From Rhodocollybia butyracea (lineage: Eukaryota > Basidiomycota > Agaricomycetes > Agaricales > Omphalotaceae): a stretch of DNA of 64,000 bases. The DNA lies in the NCBI GenBank assembly GCA_015501585.1, contig JADNRY010000343.1, positions 1 through 64,000 on the forward strand, in the 5' to 3' direction. Below are positions 55,135 to 64,000 of this stretch, piece by piece (the first letter of the stretch is position 1; each line of letters begins with the position of its first letter). The position numbers were made by a program, and so were the translations under genes. The notes beneath the pieces are model-generated. The model was not told the origin of the DNA, did no database searches, and worked only from the letters and a program-made list of their open reading frames with translations.

Positions 55135-56100
55135 TTTTCAGTGTGTGAGTTTGGCAGCATGGGCAGCACCACCTTGACTGAAACGTACCGAAAGACTTTC
55201 TGTTTGTTTAACGACGAAACTGAAAGAGAAAAGCACGCCCTAGGCCCACTTTATAGGTTCATTCACAGGCAGGCAGTGTAAACAAGTGTAGAGCACCATC
55301 AATAAGTATTAAAAGTGTCACCAAGGCTGCGCGAGCAAAAAGCTGCCCAATTCAGATGAGATGAAATAGATCAATTGAGTGCCTGGGAGAACCACAACAC
55401 ATCACAAAAGCATGCTCGACGCTCGCTTCTTTGATTTCTTGACACTCAATGAGGCTCAAAGGCTGTCTGCAGACTTACATATGCTGACGTTTACAATCTC
55501 CTGATTTCAATTATCATCTTGGGAGCCTACTGAAGCTTACTGGATAGGTATTCTGTCTGTTCAAACATTGAGAGAACTTAAAAGCAAGCACGTACCTTCA
55601 ATGACTATTGACGGTGTCAATTAGGCCTGTAAGAGCGCTGTATTCAGACAAGGCTACTCAGTGTGCATGACTAGTAGAAAAACTACACTCCAGTTAATAT
55701 ATTGTAAAACTATATGTATGCGCACCCTCGTTCTTTCTAATTTTACTAGCCCTTTGATTCATGAGGCTCGAAAGTTGTCCTCGATATCTACATCGATAGG
55801 ATCATTAATATTATCCCTCCTTCCTTCCAAATGAACGATAAGGAAACTTAGATCCACAGGATGAAGTTATATCTGATGTTTGTGGCTAGAACATGTAGAC
55901 AAACGATCAACAAACGATAAGGCAAAAGATATGGACTTGGACCTCGTTTCATCGTTTGTACAAGACAAAAAAGCTACCCGTCCGTGGTAGCGATAAGCGC
56001 TAAGTGTTAGTTTAGGCGCTGATCAACTCCTTCCTTCAACAGCCATGAACAAACATTAGCTCTCAGTCCATACCAACCATAGACAACCCCTACATTTTAC
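55135..56100. other. Intergenic, no recognised gene
   Basis: AT-rich with short frames only. The first 100 bp would be the HET promoter on the minus strand. No element ends were found. Confidence 0.4.
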
Positions 56101-56106
56101 TTTTAA

Positions 56107-56309
56107 CTATCTCCTAATATAACAACCATCTTGACATTTCGCAAACAAATCCCTCAACCCCTCCACACTCTCCTTCTGTCCAAATTGTTTGTCATCCTCC
56201 ATAACCTCAAGCACCTTCTCCAACACAGGAACCATCAATTGTGCGTCCTCAGGATAGATAACAACCCTGTTATCCGTAAGGTTCATGAATACAAACAGTC
56301 CCCTCATAC
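56107..56309 (-). pseudogene. Family P fragment, locus I, truncated by an LTR
   Basis: The last 67 or so codons of the family core are present (MRGLFVFMNLTDNRVVIYPE, LMVPVLEKVLEVMEDD, LRDLFAKCQDGCYIRR) and end abruptly at the conserved GMRG position, where sequence of the adjacent LTR (from about 56310) begins. The N-terminal two thirds are not found beyond the element, so part of the gene was lost at or after insertion. Very similar to copy H. Confidence 0.8.
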
Positions 56310-59292
56310 TATAACGTGCCCTATGGGCAAAGTCCTTAAGAACACCAGTGAACATGACAAATAGGATACTATTGTGTGTACGACAGTGTAAAAGACTAAC
56401 TAGACTCTTAAGTAATTGTACGATACTTATAGTAATGGATTTATTATATAATTAATAATAAATAGAATGATAAGATAGACCGTTTGGTCTATCGGCGGCG
56501 TCTAGGATGACCGTATTGCCGGACACGGTCAGTGGTGATTATGGAGAGGCGGAGGTGTTACACCCTCCCCCACCAGATTAACATCAGGGATGTGAATCAA
56601 AAATGGTAATGACATCATCACCATCCAAACCATTTTTAATTTGGTTTAACATAGAATGATCCCGCATCAAGTACGGGATTTAATTGATGCGGCGCATCAG
56701 ATTTTCGGACTTGTCCGAATCAAATGATAGTGGGGTGTACCACTAGAGCATGATTTGATTCAGAAATGTCCGAATGTTCAACGCGCAGACTTGTAATTTT
56801 CCGAGTAGTGCTTGAGGGGGATTCTCAGTGAGAATCTGACTTGAGAATAAGTAGCAATGCCCAGGTAAGGCATATTACCTGGGCGTCTGAATCCAATAAT
56901 AATTTATTTGGAAGGTTTATCCTTTCTGATTTTCAAGGAGGCTCAAGAACATATCCAATGTTCTCAGTATCTGATTCATCAGGGTATTCCGATGATTGTT
57001 CGTCATCTCTATTCACCCGTATCGGGTGAGTACTCAATAAGGTCAAACTCCCGTGCAGCTTGATGAATGGTTGTTGCTTGGATGCAACGATCAAAGACAC
57101 CAATAATGGCGCCTTTAAATGTCCACTTAAGGACAGCACAGTGTATACCAGCGACTTCGTCATTATACCAGTCAAGGGCTTTGCCCTGTAGAAACATGCC
57201 AAGCATGGCAGTCCGTGTAGCATCATAAGCGTCACTGCACATGCGGTTGACTACCATCCATTGGAGAAGTGACATTAGCCACCTCTCAAAGACATCGACA
57301 TCCGGAGATCCGTCATAGACCTCTGGAGATGGAACTTTAAGAGCTTTACAGCTCTCAATGGGAGGGATAGGATTCCCTATCTTATCTTGAATTTGTTTAC
57401 GGTACACTTTGTGTACCTTGTGTTTCCATCGGGAACGATGTTCGTCATCACCTGTTATTTCTCACATCTTAGATGCAAGTGAGCACAGTAATTTACGCTG
57501 CTCATTTTTAGTAATTTTACCCTTGCGGGTAGCAAATTTGTCTAGCCAAGAAGCATTAGACAACAAGTCAGTATTTAACTCGGTGTCACTTGGGTCTGAT
57601 GATTCATCTGACCACAGGCTGCTCTTGCGGCCTTTGGATTTAGCACTCTTGTGCTTCCTCCCCCCTTCACCGGATTTTTTGCTAGGAGCTTTTGATCCGG
57701 CATTATTACTTGGTCCTGGAAAGGACTCGGCGGGTGGGATGTAAAATCGATCCCAGATTTCTCTGGGAGTAGTCAATTTGTCAACAGGTATTCCGTCGAC
57801 ATTATATCCCACCATTTGGTTGGGAAGCCCAGATGGCGCAAATCTGAAATCTCGGAAACTGGCATTATGTTGGTGTTGAATCGCTATGTGACTCTGGCGC
57901 ATTGCTGGGTGGCAATTTGGGCAGTGTTACAGTAGTGTGTACTACCGGAGGGGCAACACTTTGTGTTGCCGGGGCAATGGATATGGTAGTAGGAACTACC
58001 GGAAGGGTACTGTGTTGCGGTCCCATACTGGAGTGATTTCCAGTAGTGTTTGGTACAACTACTGGAGGTGTAATAATAATATTGGGTACCACTGGCGCCC
58101 TTGCAGTAGGTAAGTACATTGTACTTTCCTGTGGTGGTATTGCTACTACCTGATCAAAGTTACAAGGTAACTTTGGTTCATTGTTGATGTTCACCGCGCT
58201 TTGCGGTGAGCGGGATTTGGTCACAGGTAATGGCCTGGGACCTTGCAGTGTCTGAGACGCTGCCTCCGCATTGGGACTCTGTCTCATGTGGGATGTGTTG
58301 ATGGGTGTCGGTGTAGTTACTGACACTGGTGCATATTCCTGTCAGAAGTGATTACAGGAACATGACCGAGTGACTTGGTCATCCCTTGTGAGTACTGTTT
58401 GTTCAACAGTGATTGTTGGACTGACGGTGCCTTGGGCACAGTCTCACACCATTGGTGTACCGAGTTGTTTGTCTCAGTATGAACAGATGGTGTTGCATTG
58501 TGCAATACCAGCGGTGTGACGGCAGGCTGTCTCAGTGTGGGTGCAGCAATAGTGATTCTATTGCTGTTTTCTCGATGAAGAAGATCTTTCTTCATCAGAT
58601 CGGATGTTAGATGCATCCCATTTCTTAGTTATATTGAGAATATGATTGAGTACTTGTGTACTCTTGTCAAGTGATGCCGCTACATCTCGTAGTGCAGAAG
58701 AAATCTCACTTAAACCCTCTTGGGTTGGCTGTTTCTTACAAATAGTCATAGACTGTTCATTAGGTGGACTCTTGTCCTGCCTGTAGTGCCGTCCTTCAGA
58801 TGCATGCACCGAATGAGTCGCTGATGCAACTGAATAGATTGAGTGTGGTGACATGTCACCACGAATGGAAGGTGCGCAATCGCGCACACTCTGATATGAC
58901 TTCTCTGATTGATTTTGAGAGGTCATAGGGACAGTGAATGATATAGCGAGAAAGAAAAATGGAGTGGGTTTGTATAGATTGTGTAGCAAGTTGGAATAAT
59001 GGTTGTTATACTTGGTAGTATAACTGTTTTTAGCTTGTTAAACTAATAGCTTTGTGTTATTCACACAATAGTAATTTTTTTGATGTTCAAAAAAATATAA
59101 TGCACCCTATGGGCAAAGTCCTTAAGAACACTGGTGAACACAACAAATAGGATACTATTGTGTGTACAACGGTGTAAAAGACTAACTAGACTCTTAAGTA
59201 ATCATACAATACTTATAGTAACAGATTTATTATATAATTAATAATAAATAGAATGATAAGATAGACCGTTTGGTCTATCAGCAGTGTCTACA
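56310..59292 (-). mobile_element. Non-autonomous Gypsy-like LTR element, gag only
   Basis: Direct repeats of about 185 bp (56322-56510 and 59105-59291) share GGGCAAAGTCCTTAAGAACA, ACTAACTAGACTCTTAAGTA and AGACCGTTTGGTCTATC. On the minus strand the left repeat extends to TGTAACACCTCCGCC at about 56562, just after a purine tract (GGTGGGGGAGGG), as in a 3' LTR with polypurine tract. The right (5') LTR is cut off at 59292 by a CATCAGGAAAAG sequence. Between them is only a gag region; there is no protease, RT or integrase. Two differing LTRs suggest moderate age. Confidence 0.75.
57009..58926 (-). pseudogene. Gypsy-type gag, broken into several frames
   Basis: The start is at MTSQNQSEKSYQS near 58926. 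A Pro/Thr/Val-rich middle follows (PTTISIAPATQSVAPPVV), then KHKSAKSKGRKSSLWSDESS, and finally the capsid-like retrotransposon gag domain: KVPSPEVYDGSPDVDVFERW, CSDAYDATRTAMLGMFLQGK and ALDWYNDEVAG (57340-57160). That block (x-Y-D-G-x-P-D-V-x-x-F...G-x-A-x-x-W-Y) is typical of fungal Ty3/Gypsy gag. At least four frame changes inactivate it. No zinc knuckle or downstream pol is present. Confidence 0.75.
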
Positions 59293-60480
59293 TCAGGAAA
59301 AGTACCCCTAAACTTAAGGCAGCGAAAGGCCACTTAAGGCATAGAAGCCAACTTAAGCAGCTCTTGGCTGGTAAGTTACTCCCGTGACTCAATCAAAGGT
59401 TCATGCTATCACTCTGTCTGAAGTCGTCGTGATTGACCGGAGATTGACTTGACGCAACTTAGAGTTGCTGTCAAATTTGACAGGTTGGCTAAAGCGGTAA
59501 CCAGGGCAGCTTAAGTTGGCTTAAGTTCACTTAAGTTAGCTTGAGTCACCCCAAACAAGACTAGGGTGTCCTAGTATTGCTTTTCTCACCTTTCATGGCT
59601 TATGAATATATCAAACAAAAGAGATGTCTAAAGATGTGTATTTGATTCATTTCTATTTAAGGACGGTGCTACAGTAGTTGAAAAGGACTCTACAAAAGAT
59701 TATGGACTGAGCAGTACATGAATGGTAGAAGCATGCAAGCAAGTAGGGATAGAATGTGTGAAGCAAAGAAGGTGAGGCAGAGAGATGGAGGCATCAAGTG
59801 GTGTAATGTAATGAGCAGGGACAAATGAGAGCGACAGGTAGACGGAAAGGACAGTGGAAGGTGAGCGATGACTAGACATAGAAGAAAACATCAGATAGGT
59901 GACCAACAGAAGTGAAAAAGTCTCACCTTATGCAATGAAACACAAAAAAACACCTAAGAGAAAAAGCGCAGATGAACATACAAACAATGTCAGAAACGTA
60001 CCAGGTTTGACAACAGGAAACCACTAAACCAGTGCAGTATCAGTGCGCAAACAGGATAGACATCACAAGAACTTACTGTAAGATAGCATGAAATAGTGGA
60101 AAGGGAGAAACGATGAAGGGCAGACAGAGATGATGGAAGAGCGAGAGCAGGAGTGTTGCCTGGGAACTGACACATATTAAGTCCAACATGACATGTGGTT
60201 AAGTCATAAGGGCATGTGATTTGAGTATTTGGGCATGAGAGCCAACTGCTTTCTTCAGATGGTTGTGATCAACAGTGAGCACAAATAGCGCCATATACTG
60301 GCCTCAAATTTAACAGAAGTGCTTGGGAAAGCATTAGAGAAGAGGGAAAGGTCATAGAAGTAGCAAAAAACTGCGGCTCTAAAAAGATTGGCCGGAGTCC
60401 AAAAAAGGAAGTTGGCTCCCAGGCGTTTGCGAAATTTTGCAAACGATGAGCAGCAACCAATCTTTTTAAGCGCCCAGTGA
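59292..60480. repeat. Repeat-derived non-coding region rich in CTTAAG words
   Basis: Begins CATCAGGAAAAG, like the foldback at 12083, and contains partially inverted words (AAGCCAACTTAAGCAGC at 59346 against GCAGCTTAAGTTGGC at 59504; many ACTTAAG). The arms are much less perfect than at 12083. The rest, to 60480, is low-information DNA with antisense frames of no merit. Confidence 0.45.
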
Positions 60481-60489
60481 GCAGCAAAG

Positions 60490-61580
60490 GGGCTTTAACA
60501 AATTGTTCATATCTTCGTCAATTCTGGTTGGATTTTGTTAATCCAGAGGGTAATAAAATCGTATAAACACCCTCTGCAGGCTCGTACATGACTCCTATGC
60601 AATTTCTCTTAATGTTCCACCTGCTCCCCCTCATCCCTAGGCCAAAATCGAGTTTTTTGTAAATTACCCATATGTTAGTCAATTCTAGTTCAATTTTCTT
60701 TGTTGAGTTCACGAATAGGTCTAGTATGGACCCTCTAAAGACTCGCAGATGAGTCCAATGCAGTTTCCTCTAGTGTTCCACCTCCTCCCCCTCATCCCTA
60801 GGCCAAAATCGAGTTTTTTGTAAATTACCCATATGTTTGTCAATTCTAGTTCAATTTTCTTCGTTGGGGGCACGAATAAGTCTGGTATAGACCCTATAAA
60901 GACTCGCATATGACTCCAATGCAGTTGCCTCTAGTGTTCCACCTCCTCCCCCTCATCCCTAGGCCAAAATCGAGTTTTTTTGGAAATTACCCATATGTTA
61001 GTCAATTCTAGTTCAATTTTCTTTGTTGAGGGCACCAATAAGTCTGGTATGGACCCTCTAAAGACTCGCAGATGAGTCCAATGCAGTTTTCTCTAGTGTT
61101 CCACCTCCTCCCCCTCATCCCTAGGCCAAAAGTGAGTTTTTTTGTAAATTACCCATATGTTAGTCAATTCTAGTTCAATTTTTTTTGTTGTTGGCACGAA
61201 TTGGTCTGGTATAGAGCCTCTAGGGACTTGCATATGACCCCCATGCAATTACTCCTAGTGTTCCACCTCTTCCCCCTCACCCCTAGCCAAAAGTGAGTTT
61301 TTGTACATCACCCATATCTTAGTCAATTCTAATTCAATTTCCTTTGTTAGGGGCATGAATAGGTCTGCTGTAGACTCTATAGAGACCTGCATATGCCTCT
61401 CATGCACTCTCCCAATATTCCACCTCCACCCCCTCACCTAGGCCAAAAGTGAGTTTTTTGTAAATTACCCATGTCTTGTTCCATTTTAATTTGATTTTCC
61501 TGGTCAAGGGCACAAATAAGTCTGCTATAGACCCTCTACAAACTTGAACATGTGTCTACAAACACATAAAAAAGCTTGTA
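60490..61580 (+). repeat. Tandem satellite, about seven units of 161 bp
   Basis: The word GCCAAAA(T/G) recurs at 60641, 60802, 60963, 61125, 61286 and 61442, giving periods of 161, 161, 162, 161 and 156. Each unit contains CCTCCCCCTCATCCCTAG, GAGTTTTTTGTAAATTACCC, GTCAATTCTAGTTCAATTTT and an ACTCGCA(G/T)ATGA segment. Outer units are more diverged than inner ones, as is usual in satellites. The open frames across it are by-products of the repeat. Confidence 0.9.
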
Positions 61581-61698
61581 CAGTATGCATAAGTGTTGTA
61601 CATGCATACAGACCTTGTACAAATTTAACCTGAGGTTGACATATATTCTCAGGTCAACTCAGGCTAACTTGAGTCAACTCAAAGTTGGGGCTTGAGTA

Positions 61699-62580
61699 GG
61701 TGTGACGGATGGGTGTAACCGGTCATGTTACCGATCTTTAAGTAGCAAAGCGCCCGAGTGCTAAACACTTACTTTTACAATTTTATGTTTTACCTTTACT
61801 ATTCTTTTTCTATAAATCCCTAGTCTCAGGCTCTCGAGATCCCATTTGTTGGGTAACGCGACATTAAGCAACGACACAAGCTCCCTTTCGTCGGGTCACG
61901 CGACCCTCGACCAGGGATACAGGTTTCATTCACTTCTAACAGCTGACAGCTGTTATCTCCCTTACCCTTCCATTCCCTCTCTCAGGCTTATGGGATACAT
62001 TTGCGCACGGGCTTCACAATGGTGGGGGTACCGTGGAATTCTGTGCCTAGGAATTGAAGAGGTTTAATGGAGATCAGACGGACACAGTTCATTATCTATA
62101 TTGTAGTGCTGAGTCTCTAGCACACGGTTTGATCTTTATCATCTTGTATATAATGAGATTGCCTATAGTGCCATTCTAGCACATTGGTATTGTCTACTGG
62201 ATGTAAAACATGTTAACCGCCTGCACTCGAGCTTAGAAGAATCACAACACGACATGTATCTCTCTTAATTCAAGTAATGACCTCACTATCATAGTGCTTT
62301 TCTAGCACAAGAAGATTCTGTGATTTGCCAAGACTAGAGACTTCAGACGGGTTCTATTCATTGTTGCCGTTACTGAAAGACGTGGCGGCAATTCAATGTC
62401 CATCACCTTCATCTCGACTTATTACCCCCATGGTTTTCGATCAAACTCCTTCCTTAAAGCCATAATCTCACACAGACAACTTCTGTAGATGTGCTTATCT
62501 AGCACTCGCAGTTAAGGCTGAAGAACTGGAGACATGGCTCTCGATTGTCATATATAGATCTGTTCAAGTCAACACTTACC
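61699..62580 (+). mobile_element. Candidate 5' LTR and leader of a retroelement running off the window
   Basis: TGTGACGGATGGGTGTAACC at about 61699 resembles the start of basidiomycete Ty3/Gypsy LTRs. It is followed by a Pol II promoter-like region and then a leader with repeated (T)CTAGCACA words at 62117, 62175, 62303 and 62500. The matching right LTR would lie beyond the window, so the LTR end cannot be set. Confidence 0.4.
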
Positions 62581-62590
62581 TACACTTGTT

Positions 62591-64000
62591 ATGTCGGAAA
62601 GAGGTTCGGGCAAGAAAGGCAATAAACCTAAGCGAGGATGGGGACTAGGCCTAGGCATACCTTCCAAATCCAGAGGATCATCTCTGTTCCGTGGAGCTCA
62701 TGCAGCCTCTCATTCTAGTTCAAATTCTGCTATGAGTGATTCTAGGCCAAACACTAGATCTATGTCGCGCGTTGTGACTAACACCTCGCCATCTGTTCCT
62801 CCAGCTCCCCCTGTGCGTCCAGGTCCCTTGGTACCGCCAGGATACCGGTCAGTGGAAGTGCAAATCTCTCACACTCCTCTTCAGGACTGGGTGTATCCAA
62901 TCCTGGTGTCGAATCGCCAGCTTCCTCTAATGAGACTGTCTCTCCAACTAAACGGAGCGGACCAAGCATTCCTAATGTGGTCATGGGAATTCCCTCCCCG
63001 GAAGAAGGAACCCTCGCCTCAAGCTCAGGAATGGGATTCGTCTCCTCTCACGGAACTCTCCCATACAAACTCTCCCCCATGGCTGACGACAAATTTGAAG
63101 CTTGAATTATGGAAGTCCATAACGTTCCGGAGTATCGGACAATTCATCCTGGATCATCGGAATCAGATGAGAATACTTATCCCCTTGTCTTCTCTATCCT
63201 CCACGTTCTCATTCCGATTAGGGACGAGCCTCCCTTAGTCTCATATCTCAAATACTATCCTGATATGACTTTTGAATACAACCCTTTATTAGGTTATGGA
63301 GTGGTAGATGGGTCTATACCTGACTTGACTGAGGATGAAGTAAATCTGTTCTGTACCGCCCTGGTAAGGTGGGAATGTGATCCCCCATCGAGCCCCTCTA
63401 TGGTCACGGACTGGCTCTGCGAGAGTTGACCCAATGGTTCATCAAATATCAGTACAATCCTGATCATGTGATGCCATATCGGAGTACTGTGGATGGACAA
63501 GCCTCGAACTTATGGACATTTGGAAGCAAGGGTCTATTCAGCGTAGCCCATATGACCTTGGGTTTGAACCAGGTATGCGACTCTCTGGCTATGATAGCCA
63601 ATCCTGGGGCCAGATCTCACTTTCAGTTCGACCCAAACTTCAAACTCACCAAGATCCTCGAGGTTTACAACAACCCCAACATTCTCTTTATGACAATACA
63701 GACACTACAAGCCAGAGCAGATGCTGCCTACTCTCATATTTGGAAATACCTTCAAGCCATCAGACGTAGGTGTGGACTAGAGATTCTGGATAATGAGAGT
63801 CTAGTAGGGAGCTTTCTGATGTCAACCGTCCCCGAGGTACAAGAACAGTTCGGTAAAGAATCTGGACCAGTGGAGTTGGGAAAGCTTCTAAGTAGACCCG
63901 AGTATGCGAGGGACATAATAGGAGCTCAAGAATATAGTGCCTCTGCCTTGAGAGGCTTAAGGATACAGCCAAGCCCTCATTACCGCCCTCACGTCTTGTG
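62591..64000 (+). pseudogene. Gag-like or structural ORF of the right-edge element, frameshifted, partial
   Basis: The frame starts at 62591 with a basic, Gly/Lys-rich N-terminus (MSERGSGKKGNKPKRGWGLG), then Ser/Pro-rich sequence; frames change near 62870, near 63100 (HNVPEYRTIHPGSSESDENT, then DEPPLVSYLKYYPDMTFEYN) and near 63400 (LRELTQWFIKYQYNPDHVMP, FSVAHMTLGLNQVCDSLAMI, LTKILEVYNNPNILFMTIQT), with the last frame open to the window edge. A basic disordered N-terminus plus a helical domain suits a capsid or nucleocapsid-type protein. No catalytic motif is visible in the window. I call it Gag-like from context only. Confidence 0.4.

Noticed and set aside
59700..60175. Minus-strand ORFs with hydrophobic runs
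   Set aside because: No motif and no splice chain; they arise from GA-rich repeats on the plus strand.
60518..61437. Series of similar ORFs resembling a repeated gene
   Set aside because: They are the translation of the 161-bp satellite, with one ORF per unit.

Overview
The window looks like a chromosomal segment of a basidiomycete fungus, most likely an agaricomycete. Supporting signs are genes split by many short GT-AG introns (about 40-80 nt), a cyclin-like F-box gene, a HET-domain protein, a GPI-anchored Ser/Thr-rich wall protein, a multi-exon cytochrome P450, a fungal-style U6 snRNA, and a dense load of LTR, LINE, hAT-like and Mutator-like elements. No rRNA, tRNA or CRISPR array was recognised. 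The window is repeat-rich and gene-poor, and many genes are broken.

Layout. 1-3.4 kb is mostly non-coding with an 86-bp palindrome. 3.98-5.2 kb is a complete solo LTR with 5-bp target duplications; it carries an enhancer-like array of bZIP-type sites and, downstream of its TATA box, ten hairpins with a constant head and changing but still paired stems. 5.4-10.9 kb holds an F-box gene, a decayed membrane-protein gene, GC-rich hairpins and a divergent pair of small unknown genes. 11.46-13.93 kb is a three-layer nest: a short-LTR retroelement, a hAT-like element inserted in its ORF, and a 331-bp foldback inside that. 13.96-19.2 kb holds two multi-exon genes of unknown function. 19.28-20.97 kb is a Mutator-like non-autonomous element. 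22-25 kb contains decayed Ser/Thr-rich coding regions. 26-29.6 kb is a LINE-type reverse-transcriptase pseudogene whose 3' end forms a giant hairpin, itself interrupted by a second hAT-like element.

30-56.4 kb is the most distinctive part: at least nine loci of one unnamed protein family (about 235-260 aa, here called family P; three intact, the rest frameshifted, truncated or shattered). They are interspersed with two identical U6 snRNA copies, two U6 pseudogenes, a GPI-anchored wall protein and a fragment of it, a P450 and its decayed tandem duplicate, and a large inverted segmental duplication. Several family P promoters share an ATGACTCACA-type element. A HET-domain gene (53-55.1 kb) sits at the far side of this cluster. 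The last 7.7 kb is again repeats: a gag-only Gypsy-like element that cut off one family P copy, a 161-bp-period satellite, and the start of another retroelement.

How the pieces relate: the family P/U6/wall-protein block looks like a birth-and-death locus driven by segmental duplication and repeat insertion. The clustering of an expanded unknown family near a HET gene invites, but does not prove, a role in self/non-self or environmental interaction.
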